This document shows, one piece after another, positions 10,611-23,093 of a stretch of DNA of 64,000 nt. Source of the DNA: Trifolium pratense (lineage: Eukaryota > Streptophyta > Magnoliopsida > Fabales > Fabaceae); NCBI RefSeq assembly GCF_020283565.1, contig NC_060063.1, positions 43,918,856 to 43,982,855 of the forward strand, read 5' to 3'. The translations under genes and the position numbers were made by a program. Each line of letters begins with the position of its first letter. Position 1 is the first letter of the stretch. Below the pieces are notes generated by a model, which was given only the letters and a program-made list of their open reading frames with translations, did not search any database and had not been told where the DNA came from.

Positions 10611-13600
10611 TTATTCCACGTTCTGAATTAAAGTTTGGTTTTTCAAAACATAACAACTTTACAAGAGAAAGATAATTTACCAATCCAATTGCGTTGCTCG
10701 TAAAACTGTTTTGCATATTGAGCCACTCCACAACCCATAGTCCAGAAGCATCACTACATTTTGAACATATAACATTAACACCATAATTATACCAATTTCA
10801 TTATAATTTTGTACATTTACTGACTAAATACCTGTTCCCAAGGTTAGGCACACCTCTAGCCTCCACGATGTCCCACCTCCCAAAATCTGCCAGTCCACAG
10901 AAGGTATAGTAATCGGGATATACTTTGTCAATCAGTTTGGAAAGTGCCTTGCTCTAAACAAAGAAAATATGATGGTTACACATGTATCTTACATAATCCA
11001 TATAAAATTTCTGTTAGGTGTTGTGACTATTATACGAATACATACGATGGTTCTTATGGTTCTCTGTCTCTCGTCAATGACATCGTCTCTAAGGTGTGTG
11101 TCAAAGTGAAAGATCTTTCCATGTTCGATAGATACCACCATAAGATAAAAATGACCGCGCGCATCTTCAATGGGCACGTAGATCTACACCAATTGTAAAC
11201 AAATATGTTATATTTGGATACTATTAGTAGTGTTACTTGATTAGGGTGTATTGCAGGGACAGTTCAATATGTATTCATACCAGATTCAGGCGATCAAACT
11301 TAGGCAACCAATCTTTTCCGTAATAGCCGTGCAACTTGTCAATTGTGTGATCCTCAACAACATCCTCCTGTAATCAATTTGGAGTTTATTATGACATCAG
11401 CTATGTATTTATGTAATTCCTTTATAACATGGCCTTGGATAAAATATGAAATATATTTGATATACCGCAAATGAAGGTGGGAGACACCACAGTGTCTTAC
11501 AAAATGTGTTCTGCTGCGTCCATGTAACCCTCAACGCCATCATGAGGATTATCTAGTAATGTTGACACAAACAGATATATGTCAATGGATGGAGTTCTAA
11601 ATAAACCCCCAAGCAACACAGACACATATATGAATAAGGCATGTGCCAATCACGAAACTAAACAAGTATTTAAATGCATTTCAGCCCAAATCGATAAAAA
11701 CAATTGCTAAACACACACCCTGCATAGCTCAAACACAGTGTTTTGGCAAATACCATACAAAAAAAAGGCTAAAGTTGTATAACAAACACATAGCACAACA
11801 CAATTAATGCCTTAAGCGTCAAACATTACAATAATACACATAATCATTTAATACACTGTTTACGTTGACGCTCTTTTCATCAATATTACCTCCCTTGACA
11901 CCAACATTCCGGGAAGCATACACTCGAACTCACATCTTGCAAATTCTGTTTTGCCCTTCCTGAATACAACATCCCTGCACACAGACCACCAATGTTATGT
12001 TACATTACAGCAACAAAACATATATCGATATTTATTCAAAAATTTACAAGTTATATCAATTACATCACTCACTTGACATCAAAGTCATTCTGGAATACAT
12101 AGGCACATATCCTGACTTCCACATTGTCCAATTTCATGTCCACGGTTGTCTTAAATGGACACTTGAAAATCTGTTAAATATCAGTAACATATATAGTGTC
12201 ATTGCATTGAAAAAATTTGTAAACTGGATGATCAAGACATAATTCATATATGATAACCTTTGGAATAATCAGTCCAACGCCATTTCTGAAAGCTTGTGTT
12301 TTTCCGACAGCTACAACACCCTTAGCTCTCCCAACAGGGGAACGACGTTTGACGCCGTTTGCCCCAGCAGTTGCGGCTTGCTTGCCCCGTCCATTGCCAG
12401 GCAAAGGTGGTGCTGAGCATTCACCAGGTGTGAAACTCAGTTTTCTAGGCATCGCCGTTGTACTCCTCAGTGTTGTGCCCTTCATCAATAATGATGCAAA
12501 TTACTATCTACATGCTTATTTACATTCATTACTTAATCATGCAAGTGTTTTCATGCAAATGTTTTTTACCTTGTCGTTGACACGTCTCCGATAATCACTG
12601 TTGAATGCTTCGTAAGTTTGATGATCATCGACAGCTTTTGCGATAGCATCCTCTTCCACTGCATTTGAAAAATACCCCACGCGTTTTTTCGCCCTCTTGG
12701 GTTGTGTCTCGGCGCGAACAAAAGTTTCTCTACTAATTGTTCTTTTCTTTGCTTTGACTGTTGCATCAGCTATTTCCTCAGACAAGGAGATTGTACCAAA
12801 GTTTTTTAGTCTCGCCATCTCCTTGTCGATTTCAACCTCGTTATCGACACCGGTTCTTTGTAAAACAGATGTTTTCTTCAGCTTTTTCCCGTTATCCCCC
12901 AGCTCAGGAGAGTAATCAGAGCTGCTGTGGACGTCACCATCGTCCCTCCCCTTAGCCGGCGATCTCACAACGGGTTTTGAAAGTTCTTTCACATAGCGCT
13001 TTATCATGTCGGTGTTACACAGATCCATGCTATCTAAACGGATGTTGAGGTTCTAAAATAATGAAATGATTTTCTTAGTTCTTTTTCGATGCAACATATT
13101 TACTTATAAAGACATAAAAATGGATTGAACGAAAACACACAAAAATGATTTACTTTGTTCTTTTTGGATGCTACGTATTTACTTATAAAACACACATAAA
13201 TGGATTCAACGAAAACAACTTTTGATAAACATATTTGTACCTCAATGGCGTCCATTATGTCCCTCAGAGTGACTTCCGTTGAAGATCCAGCATGTCCAGC
13301 ATCTTGAATGACATGAGCCCCACGCTCATGAACCACCTGTAACAAAAGTTTATTAAAATTATTTTTACTTGTGATATTTCAGTAAACACGACCTTGATTA
13401 ATCACTAGAACCCTTGATTCAATCACTAGAACTTTTGATTTAATTACTAGAACTTATTATACAGCCATTACATTGTCATCCATGGGTCCAGTTGAGGAGA
13501 TATGCATGATCGAGACATTACCATCGTTTTGAGGGTGGATGCTACACAAACACATTTTTCTTCATTAATAACATGGAATATAGATAAAGTTATCAACTTT

Positions 13601-13696
13601 AAATCGTGTAAATGAAAGTTAAAGTTGGTTATGAATTTACGAATTGCTTCCTCTTGCAGGGCTGGAGACCAGAATGTGATTGTTGTTGAGTTCCAT
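10611..13696 (-). CDS. Ulp1/C48 protease-like protein, catalytic Cys replaced
   Basis: Thirteen minus-strand exons splice in frame to 542 aa: 13641-13696, 13472-13541, 13241-13336, 12570-13052, 12258-12479, 12073-12170, 11890-11974, 11466-11552, 11281-11367, 11046-11183, 10832-10953, 10681-10753 and 10611-10622, with GT-AG borders throughout. The N-terminal half is charged with basic clusters (KKLKK, PKRAKKR), suggesting a nuclear protein. The C-terminal part follows the C48/Ulp1 fold: VPIEDARGHFYLM with His439, FHFDTH with Asp456, then GNSDASGLWVVEWL, where active family members have D-C-G. Here Ser518 stands at the Cys position and Ala517 precedes it, so peptidase activity is doubtful. Ulp1 enzymes process SUMO, and Ulp1-like genes are known cargo of some plant MULEs. 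The last exon (stop at 10611) is the weakest part of the model. Confidence 0.85.
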
Positions 13697-15106
13697 TGTT
13701 GGAGGACGGAACAAAGAAAAGCTACTGGAAACGATATAGTATTATGGTTTGCTCTGGTCCTTCTTTTGTGTTATAAAGTCAATTAGCCTTTTTCACTACT
13801 ACGTACGCCTTGCTTAATTAAGTATGCAATTGAAAGCATTATATCAATCAAAACTAACACTCACATTTAATGCACCTATACCCGCCCTATACCCAACTCA
13901 CCCCACACATGATTACACAATTTAGTCAAATCTTTTATTTTGATCTATTGTTGCCTCCGACTCCGTCCCTAATTATAAGACTTTGTTGCTAATTTTCAAT
14001 GATTAAATAACCAAATTGTAACTTCTTAGATTTAGTATATCGGTTTGTTTTATCAAATTTTATAGTTGAATAATAAAATTCGACTACGGTGTGAAGGCAA
14101 AATCAGTCTCGCACCGGTAGACAACAAAAAATTTAACAGTCAGATTTAATCAATGGATGAGATGTAGCTTATTGCAGTATGCTTTCCCAAATTGAATTGC
14201 TCCGTAAATTTCATTGATCAATGGGATCAATATGTAGCTCATATAGATAACATTTAAATTGCATTAGACTGTTAACTTAAAAAATGACTATCAAAAGAGC
14301 AACGATTATTTTTGTAGACGGGTTCTTATAAAAATTACCAATTAAAGAGTTGATTATTATATGCTCTAATTTTTAAATCCGGGTGGCACTAACATTTGAC
14401 TTAAATAAACATTTATTTTTTTTGCTATGTGATTCTTGATGATGACTTCCGACCTAACAAAAAGTCTAAAAAATATGGCAAAGCAGGAGTTGAACACACA
14501 ACATGGCATAATGAAATCCCACTACCACGCACTACCATCTGATCCAACACTCCTTTATCTCCAAGTTTTGGCGTTGCGAGCTATATATTTGGAAATTTAT
14601 TAACAAAAACTCAAAATGTTATTGTTTAAAAAAATAACAAACACTTAATAATATCAATAACAAACTACTTTTGCGTAATCATCGTTACGATTATTGGGTT
14701 TATTGGATTCATTTAGTTATCGGAGAAACGTGTCTTTCCATACTTGTTGATATCAGTAAAAAGCTTCTTTGGTACATGTGTAATAATTACTTCCACACTG
14801 CAAAATCATTGCTTATTTGTCCGAAATATATCATTTTTACGCGACATTCCTTACTTAAGCTTTTTTTTACAATTGATTCGGGAATCAAAAGGAAAAAAAA
14901 AATCATTTTTTCCATACAACCTACTTTTGCTTAATCATCGTTACGGTTATTGTAATTATTTGATTCATTTAGCGTATCGGAGAAACGTGTCTTTCCATAC
15001 TTGTTGAAATAATAAAATACTAGCTTATATTTCACAGACCAATCCAACTATTTGGATTCAAATTTACTCAAAACATAAAACATAAAAAATGCATTTTTTT
15101 TTAATA
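13697..15106. other. cargo spacer, repeats only
   Basis: AT-rich spacer upstream of the Ulp1-like gene. It carries a direct repeat of about 80 bp (14671-14757 and 14927-15008, both containing CGGAGAAACGTGTCTTTCC). The two 87-codon frames found there overlap these repeats and look non-coding. Confidence 0.4.
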
Positions 15107-15178
15107 GGCTCCGTCGGCTAAATGAGCCTCGCACGGTACGCGAGTAAAAAAAAAAAACCGGATCTTCAGGAATATTCT
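15107..15178 (+). repeat. internal relative of the MULE terminal repeat (left orientation)
   Basis: GGCTCCGTCGGCTAAATGAG, then CTCGCACGGTACGCGAG, an A-run, CCGGATCTTCAGG and AATATTC keep the block order of the left TIR at 4990, with substitutions and a shorter spacer. It points the same way as the left end. No partner in the opposite orientation was found nearby. Confidence 0.7.
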
Positions 15179-15501
15179 TTTGACATCTGGATTTAAAATA
15201 TAAAATTGATTAATTTCATTGTTCCACTATCTGAGGGGTATTATTGGAAATTTATATCAATTAATTATTACTTTTTAGTTTTGAATACACGGTTAGACAG
15301 GAAAAAATACAACATTAGTGTAGTGTTTTATGTCAATTTATTATTTCCCATTTCCTTTATTTGAATTAAATTATTTCCCATCATTATTCATATTAATATC
15401 ACTATTTTTATTAACAAAATTAACTACTACTACTACTACTATTATTATTATTATTATTAAACGAATTATTCTGAAATTAGCCGTATGTCTTATCTATCCG
15501 A

Positions 15502-15570
<69 letters not shown>
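15502..15570. repeat. (ATT)n microsatellite
   Basis: An uninterrupted ATT run of about 69 bp, preceded by a shorter mixed TAC/TTA run at 15423-15459. Confidence 0.95.
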
Positions 15571-16167
15571 GTCAAAAAAAACTATTTGTTCACTGATGAC
15601 ATGTTTGTTTATTTTGAATTGAACCAGTTAACATTAAGCAGAGCAGTGATGGAGTTCAAAGGCGAGTTCAAATGTGACCAGATGATTGTATCCTGTTTGG
15701 TTGTGTCATTGGCTCCAATTACTCATGCTATTACACAACAGACAATGCACTGTACTTACGGGGAAGACCAAAACGTCTTAATCTGTCAACAGCTTTTCCT
15801 TTCGTTTACTGTTCATTTGCTTTTCAGGCTCACTGTTCCTTTGATTTGAAGCTTGTACTCTCCAAACCAACTTCAATTAATAAACCATTAAACCTAAACC
15901 ACATATATGCTCAGAGGAACGAAAAAGGCCACCCATACCGTCAATTTGGATAGGGATGTAGATCCCATGTAGTCCGATAACGTTTCATGGATGAAGTCAG
16001 TTGCTTATGTACCATTTGATTGAAATCAGATGATCACGATTTAACATTATTAAAAATTGTATTAAACCATTCGATTTGATCTAATGGATGTCATGCACCT
16101 GCATTGCATTATAGTATGTGTGTAAAACGTTACTTCCTCCCTAGAAAATAATCTATCCGTTTTGACT

Positions 16168-16335
16168 GGGAATGGATTCTCTCAAGTGTGATTTACACTT
16201 GAGAGAATAAAGTGTAATCTAACACCATCTAAATTCATTTTCTCTAAATTTTTATATGTTTCTCTCTCTTGATCAATGTAACAAACCACACATTATTCTC
16301 TCAAGTGTAAATTACACTTGAGAGAATCCATTCCC
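16168..16335. mobile_element. MULE-type MITE with 9-bp duplication
   Basis: A 168-bp element with inverted termini GGGAATGGATTCTCTCAAG. Each arm is itself palindromic (ATTCTCTCAAGTGT / ACACTTGAGAGAAT). Perfect 9-bp flanks GTTTTGACT lie at 16159-16167 and 16336-16344, so the class is Mutator-like. Confidence 0.88.
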
Positions 16336-16405
16336 GTTTTGACTATATATTTTCACCGGACACAATTATAAGCAAAAACTACTTTTTAGGTGTATTGAAC
16401 ATGTA

Positions 16406-16530
16406 CTCCTTCCGTCCCAAAATATAAGCAAAAGTGGATCAACAACAGTGAATGTATTCGGATTAAATTTTAAACCAAATTCATCAACTTTTGTTGACCT
16501 ATTTTTACTTATATTTTGGAACAGAGGGAG
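16406..16530. mobile_element. Stowaway-like MITE
   Basis: 125 bp with ends CTCCTTCCGTCCCAAAATAT and the inverted ATATTTTGGAACAGAGGGAG, flanked by TA on both sides. This is the typical Tc1/mariner-type plant MITE. Confidence 0.88.
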
Positions 16531-16585
16531 TAATTTATTTGATCAATAATATCATATTTTTATAATTTTTACAATTAAAAACGGA

Positions 16586-16758
16586 AATGGATTCCCTGCA
16601 GTCAGTTTTTGACTGCAGGTTAATCTTAGCCATCCAAATTAATGTTTTTTTAATTCAAAAAAAATACTTCAAAAAAAAAAAATTTGAAAATAAATCTAAG
16701 GGTTCCCATGTACTGACTGCATGACTGCAGCATGCTTTGACTGCATGGTATCCAGGTC
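16586..16758. mobile_element. CTGCAG-rich MITE
   Basis: About 170 bp with inverted ends built from TGGATTCCCTGCAGTCA and TGACTGCATGGTATCCA. Related sequences with the CTGCAGTC/GACTGCA words recur at 21108-21170, 25893-26111, 27180-27360, 27398-27616 and 33100-33285. Confidence 0.6.
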
Positions 16759-17320
16759 CATTAAAAACTTAGTGTATGTTTGGCTTATGTGTTTGCTTTT
16801 GATTATTTTTGTATTATAGATAATCAACTTATAATAATCTTTATGTCCTAAAATTAGGAGAATGAATTCTCTCAATTTTTTTCGGGGAAAATAATTGAGA
16901 GAATTCATTGATTTCTTATGATATACAAAAGAAAAGGAGAAAAAATGTAAATTAAAAGGTAAAAATTGATCCAAAATATATGTAATTGACGAAAATAAAA
17001 TTGACATAATCCATTGTGATCGGCTTGACTATTGTACTTCATTGACACATTTTGATTCAACCTCTTTTCAGTACTGAATAATAATGTTGATATCCTCTGA
17101 AACTTAGTCGCAAACCCACTCGGTCGTAGTAAAATTATAGTCGGCTTTATTTAAATATGATACTTACAAATTTAATCATATATTTTATATATCTTAATAT
17201 CTTATAAATAATATTTTTATTAACGATGTAATAATTTGTATTTAAACAGTTTGGTACCAAGGTCAGCTGACAATTAAATGTTTGTTGACCTTTATGTAAT
17301 TTTAATGGAATTAGCTGCCG

Positions 17321-18604
17321 ATGGAATATATCTCTGTCGTTACCCACAGGCCACAAGCATATCCTCCTATACGACATTTATTCACTATGATGAACAACAG
17401 CAGTAGCAGTTTTAAGTTCGTAACCAAACTGTGGAAAAATAAGGTAAGCAAACTTTTTCAAACATATTTTATCAATTCCTATATTGCGCCCAATATTTAT
17501 CCTATAATTATAGACTTTGATCATACAATCGTTTCCCAGGCTTACATCATTATCCCTCCATCAGTTTATCAAAAATGGAAGGAAGAGTTTACACAAATAT
17601 GTGAAATTCATGGTCCTGGTGGAAATGTGTTTCCTTGTTCAATAACGCAAGCTTCACAAGGCAAAGCAAAAATTAACACCAACCTCACAACCATTAGAGA
17701 AGTCTATCGAATCACAAAGCCTGTAGACATCAGATTTGATTTTATAAAGTTCGTATTTTTGAGTTTTTCATTTGGTCTGAAAAGAAATAAGCATCGAAAT
17801 TCAAGGATAAATCGTCGTGATCCAAACAAGGTTACAACATCTACTCTTTCAAAACCAGCAAAAGCAATTGACACCGGTCTTATATGGGGATCAGATATAC
17901 CCCTATGGGAGTCAACTATTTCAAAATCAACGGCCAGAGGGGGTCAACCACTCGTAAGCTAAACTCCAAACTCGTTATTAGTTTTATTCAGCTTAGATTT
18001 CAATCTAAATTTTTTTATATTCCTGCGATTCTCCATGTTATCCGACACATATTTTGTTGCCAATTCATTGTTCTATGTCCAATTTTTGTTATAGTTTGTT
18101 GCCAATTGATTGTTCTATGTCCTATTTTGTTGCCAATTCATTGTTCTATGTCCAATTTTTGTTATAGTTTGTTGCCAATTGATTGTTCTATGTCCTATTT
18201 TGTTGCCAATTCATTGTTCTATGTCCAATATTTGTTATAGTTTGTTGCCAATTGATTGTTCTATGTCCTATTTTGTTGCCAATTCATTGTTCTATGTCCA
18301 ATATTTGTTATAGTTTGTTGCCAATTGAGTGTTCTATGTCCAATTTTGTTGCCAATTTCAGCTGATCCCTGCACATGTGGTTCAAACAAGGCTCTCAACA
18401 AGACCAGTTTATCTTACGGTGTCATTAGCAGGGGGTGTTGTTGAATGCTGGAACCTCATTTGGAATGAGAAACGACCTTCACAATGTCATGTTGGTCATG
18501 GATGGTACAAATTTTTCAAGAATAGTTGTATGAAATGTGGCGACAGGATCCAATTTTGGGAAGGAGAAGATGGCATAATAACTGTGACAAAATACGATGG
18601 CTAA
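17321..18604 (+). CDS. tandem B3-domain protein (B3 gene 1 of 6)
   Basis: Three exons, 17321-17443, 17540-17953 and 18362-18604, join in phase 0 to 259 aa. Exon 1 ends in the first strand of a B3 fold (SSFKFVTKLWKNK); exon 2 continues IIIPPSVYQKWKEEF. The middle of exon 2 is diverged and basic (KRNKHRNSRINRRD). Exon 3 is a clear second B3-like unit: LIPAHVVQTRL, VYLTVSLAG, GHGWYKFFKNS and KCGDRIQFW. B3 domains bind DNA in plant transcription factors (ABI3/ARF/REM families), so a nuclear role is likely. Both intron positions match those of the other B3 genes in this element. Intron 2 is occupied by a 73-bp tandem repeat. An alternative start at 17390 (MMNNS) is possible. Target DNA is unknown. 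Confidence 0.8.
18052..18356 (+). repeat. 73-bp tandem repeat filling intron 2 of B3 gene 1
   Basis: About four copies of a 73-bp unit containing GTTGCCAATTCATTGTTC and GTTGCCAATTGATTGTTC halves. The unit is itself a degenerate doublet of about 34-39 bp. The period is exact and spacers are absent. The final unit ends in the acceptor TTTCAG at 18356-18361. Confidence 0.93.
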
Positions 18605-21358
18605 ATTACCCAGAAACATGATTAATGTATTAATTTTCTATATTGTTCATATACTTGCTTTTCAATTGTTGTTGGTTATTCACATGGGAATTAGAATAAA
18701 TTCATTAATCTTCTTAATTCATTTTTTATATAATTATAGTTAAGGAAAATAGAAATAGTATAATTTACTTGAAACTTATATTTAAAATATAAAAAATATT
18801 AGTTTCAATGTAAAATTTACTCTTCTTATATTATTTAATTATTTGTTTCGAGATCAGAAGTTGGAGTTTACTGGCATCTCTGTAGGTTGTCTACGAAGAC
18901 CCGGTACGTGACACGATACCAATACAATACGACACCGATACGGCGATCATATATTTGATTTAAACATATAAATTTTGGCTTTTGAAAGTTAGTATCAGAT
19001 GCAATAATAGTATCTTCAGTGGTGGTACTAGGGTGGGGCAGAGGGTGGCCACGGCCCTCCCACACCCAATTTTTTTTTTTATGTGTATTATTAACGACGG
19101 GGACTTTTCTAACAAACGAAAGTTATATTCAGGGATTTTGAAATGTTTTTTTATGATTCAGGGACTACAATGACAGCGAGTGCCACTTGCATGGACCAAA
19201 GTGGTCGTTTACTCAAAAATTATATTTAAAATTAAATATATATAAATGCAAAATGGGGAATGCGATAACACACCCACCCACTTTTCGTTGGTGTGTTGCA
19301 ACTACCATTTTCTCCTCTCTTCAGAATCTAATTATTTTTGGAATAAACACAATCGCATCATGCCCATTCAAATTCAAATGGAAAACAATATCAATAACTT
19401 CTTCTCCTCAATCAAAGAAATAAGTCATAAAAATTATTAAACCATGGAGCTCTCCATGGGTGGTGCTTAGTCAACGGCACCTTCGACAGCTGCAAACGGA
19501 ATTGTGTGCCAAAGATCGTCAACTACAAATCTATGTCAATTTGCTTATACAAAAAATATGTACTACTCAAATACATATTTGATAACATCATGCCCAAACA
19601 TTCAATACTTAAAGAGAAAACACAAATATTTTTATCAATTAAAATGTAGCTTTATGTAAAGCTCTGGTCATTCACTCAGTTCCATTAGGGGTGTACATGG
19701 GTTGGGCAAATCCGGTCGACCCGGTCAAACCCACCCAACCCAACCCAAAAAAGTCGGTTGGGTCGGGCAAGTGGGTAGATATGGATTTCAAAAATGAAAA
19801 ACCCATTAAAAAAATTGGGTTTCAGGTAAAACCGGACCCAACCCAAAAAACCTACTAACCCACTAGTGCTATGTTTCTTGAAATTTTTTTATGAAAATAC
19901 TAAAGATTTTTTCATTTGATTATTAAATATTTTTTATATTGAAAATGAGTTATATTATTTTTTACGAAAATAAAAATGATTGAATAATTTTTATAAACAA
20001 ATATGATAACTTTTCGCATTATTTTTTAAAAATTTAAAAAATTTGAATAATTTTCATAAACAAATATAGTGATTCATGGTTTAGTCATTTGATATTAAAA
20101 AAAGCAAAAAAATCATTTGGATAACACGCTATCCAGCCCGTAAATTAGTAGATTTACACACAAAAATGGGTGATTATTTTTTATAGTGAAAAAAAGTTAC
20201 CCTATTTTTCAAGAAGATACATTGATTGAGTTATTTTTTATGAGAAAATATGACGATTCAATATTTAGATATTTAATAAAAAAAATAGAAAAATAATTTG
20301 GGTAACCCACAACCCAACCCAATCCAACCCGGAAATTAGTGGATTTACCCAACCCGGCCCAATGTTATAACGGGTTGTTATTTTACTAAACCCAACCCGG
20401 AGTACCATATGTGGTTTGGGTTTTAGTTTTGGCCAAACCCAACCCAATCCGGCCCACGTACACCCCTAACTTCCATCACATATACAAGAGTATTATAAAT
20501 TATATGAATTTATTATAACCGAAACTTCCATTATAAGAACATTGACGGATCCAACATTGGCCTTCAATATTGTCCCTCCCTAAGTGGCATCTAATTTTAA
20601 AGGTACTCGTTTGGCCAAACTTTTTTTTACTATAAAAGTTACTTTAAAAATAAAGTCAAAAAAAGAAACTTTAAAAATAAAGTTAAAGTTGTTTGGTAAT
20701 TTCATTTTACTTTTTGTTTTACAAGTTACTTTTTATGAAAAAATTATTTGATGAGATAAATCAAATAACACCGATATAATTTTTTAGTAAAGTTGCACAA
20801 CTCAATAATGTTTTAACGAACACAAATTTCATAAAATAAATCGTTGGATAGAAATTTGCGTGGCTCAATCCAAAAACTAATTAGTGAATATATTATTAAC
20901 TTGGCATTTTAATTAGTGAATATATTGGAATTTTATTAACTAATAGCTATATATGATAAAATATATTTTATTAAGTATATTTATTAACTAATAACTTAAC
21001 TATATAGGTAAGTGGAGGGTGGCCCATATTTTTTTCCTGGGGTGGGCCACGATGGTCACCCATGTGTCACCACTAGATAATCAAATAAATAAAAAAATAA
21101 ATAAAATCAGTGGTTCAGATTTACCTGCAGTCCCTATTTGACTGCAGAAAATCCAAATCCCTTAAAAACCAATCATTAGTTATAACACAGTACCTTAAAT
21201 TTAACCCATAAAGAGAAACATTGTCATATATCAGATCAGATAAAACACAAAACAAAATATCATATCCATGTCTGTGACTTAACAAAACAAAAGGTAAGTT
21301 CATAAAATACTAAAACAGAAACATTAAATACATGCAATCACCAGGTTGGTCCCAATCT
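18605..21358. other. transposon-filled spacer between B3 genes 1 and 2
   Basis: Includes a hAT element and a pair of inverted ends near 19013 (CAGTGGTGGTACTAGGGTGG) and 21075 (GTGTCACCACTA) that may delimit a 2-kb element around it; no matching target duplication was found for that pair. A CTGCAG-type fragment lies at 21108-21170. No gene seen. Confidence 0.45.
19686..20468. mobile_element. hAT-like non-autonomous element
   Basis: 783 bp with ends TAGGGGTGTACATGGGTTGG and the inverted CCCACGTACACCCCTA, flanked by 8-bp near-duplications AGTTCCAT and ACTTCCAT (one mismatch). Subterminal sequence is rich in AACCCAACCC-type words. No transposase frame. Confidence 0.8.
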
Positions 21359-22346
21359 TTACTCCTCCTTTCTCACCCACATCATATGGTCATCGTAGAT
21401 GTTGAAGCAGTTGAACAGTATAGTATCTCCAACTTTGAAATCATTGATGCCAACAACCTCCGGCCAGCCACTTGAAATCTTCACCTCAAACGGATACTGC
21501 TTAAACTCCAACGAGCACCAGTGCTTTTCACCATTGTTACCAACTAGCCTGACCCGGCCAAGCATTGTGTTCCACAGATAATCTCCCAGATCGTATGGTA
21601 ATGTCTGAAACGAACGAAACAAACCATTAAAACAAATTTAACAACTATATCTGTTTAATTCATTAAACGTTCTTAGCAAAAATTGAACAATATAACACAA
21701 AACTCAGAAACTTACCAAAATCGGATTAACTTCAGGATCCTCTGTGATAGTAACTTTAAATGTGACAGCCTTTCGAAGCGCTCGACTTTTCGAATGCCAC
21801 GTTGGGAACTGTGCAGGAGTAATCTTTTCGGGTGAAACAAAGATCTGAAAGGAACTTGAACCTATGTATTTGAATAATACCGAATGATGACCTTGTAAAC
21901 CATACATTTCCCTAAGCTCCGTCCACCCTTTTGTAAGCCTGGGAACTTCATCATCATCGTTGAACTCAACGACTTTTTGAACCCCACTTCCGGTTGAATC
22001 TAACAGACGCCATTCTTTCCCTAACTCTTGTTTGTATTCTCTGTAAAAATCCGGTTCAACTTCGCCCTTGACCTAACGTTACAACATAAATGGAAACAAA
22101 TTTAAAATAAAACTTAAATTTAAGTTATTATATCTGGAAAAAAAAAAAAAGACACAACAATGTTAACACATCATCGTTGTGGTTTGTTTTTTAATCGAAG
22201 GATTTTGTATTTTTATTACTCCATAATGGTTTTTCTCTTTTAAAACGCATATTAAACATCAGGGTACTTACCTCTCCTTCGACATGCACTGTACTGAAAA
22301 AACTTATGGCTGGACGAACAGAAGATTCGGCACGGTGTTCCGCCAT
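21359..22346 (-). CDS. tandem B3-domain protein (B3 gene 2 of 6)
   Basis: Minus-strand exons 22272-22346, 21716-22072 and 21359-21604, all phase 0, give 225 aa with start ATG at 22346 and stop TAA at 21359. Exon 1 ends FFSTVHVEGE, the first B3 strand. Exon 2 completes B3 domain 1 (EWRLLDSTG, LTKGWTELREMYGL and SVLFKYIGSSSFQIFV, about residues 12-115) and a linker. Exon 3 is B3 domain 2 (LGRVRLVGNNG, SSGWPEVVGIND and FKVGDTILFNCF, about residues 145-220). Exon 1 is 75 nt, the same length as in B3 gene 5. It is probably a nuclear DNA-binding protein; the lack of any activation or repression motif (such as EAR) is noted. It is transcribed toward the hAT element at 19686-20468. Confidence 0.87.
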
Positions 22347-23046
22347 TTTTCAAAGGTTTGTTTGCTGGGTTGGTAGACGCCTTAGACTTGTCTGTTGTTG
22401 ATCAGATGGAAGTGAAGAGAAATTGATTAATTGTGGGAAGTGAAGAGATATCAATGACATATATATGGGGTTAATCACTACCATTAAGGGACGCGTGTTT
22501 CTAAGGAATATGGTTGGTTTCGGAGTTAATACCCAACTTCGTCAATCGGTGTAGTGAGTGGGGAAATGGATTTCTTGCTGTTACAGCTAAGGACCGTTCG
22601 ATCTGAATCAGTGGCTGACATTTAATAGAGAAAGATTAATCACAGACGTTCGATCAAAATTCACTGGCTCTGATTTAAAACAATGGAAAAATGTGTTAAT
22701 ATCAACAGCAGTAAATATGGGTCCGTGAGTGGGGTATGACGCGTCAATTATTGCCTTACCTCGGTAGACGATGGGTTGCCTTTGTTCAGTGCTTACCCAT
22801 CGATCTAGGCCATTGATTTATCATCGGACGGTTTGTATTACATAAACATTAAAATAATCCTGACCATTGATTGACATCCAACGGCTGCTACTGTAACTGT
22901 GTTGACGCAGTTACAGCAGAAAATCTGCTTCCTACCCACACCGGCCCATCTATAACTGTAGCAAATCCAGATCCGGCCCATCCCATAATCAATTATGTTA
23001 AGTTTTTTTAAAAAAATATAAATATATTTTATCAATAATTTTAAAG

Positions 23047-23048
<2 letters not shown>

Positions 23049-23090
<42 letters not shown>
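23049..23090. repeat. (AT)n microsatellite
   Basis: About 42 bp of alternating AT in the spacer upstream of B3 gene 2. Confidence 0.95.

Positions 23091-23093
<3 letters not shown>

Larger units (their letters stand above)
15179..17320. other. repeat-rich spacer before the first B3 gene
   Basis: Holds ATT microsatellites, a MULE-type MITE, a Stowaway-like MITE, a CTGCAG MITE and a stem-loop at 16859-16911 (arms GAATGAATTCTCTCAATT and its complement). The 87-codon frame at 15586-15849 has no recognisable feature. Confidence 0.5.

Noticed and set aside
10944..12915. Plus-strand frames at 10944, 12250 and 12697
   Set aside because: They are antisense to exons of the spliced Ulp1-like gene, whose frames and splice sites fit throughout.
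15586..15849. 87-codon plus frame after the ATT microsatellite
   Set aside because: No recognisable domain, no splice context, and it starts at the edge of a microsatellite.
18052..18356. CRISPR-like direct repeats
   Set aside because: The units are contiguous without unique spacers, in a plant intron, so this is a simple tandem repeat.
19013..21075. A complete 2-kb element defined by CAGTGGTGG / CCACTA inverted ends
   Set aside because: The ends are only loosely similar and no target duplication was found, so it is mentioned in the spacer note but not called.
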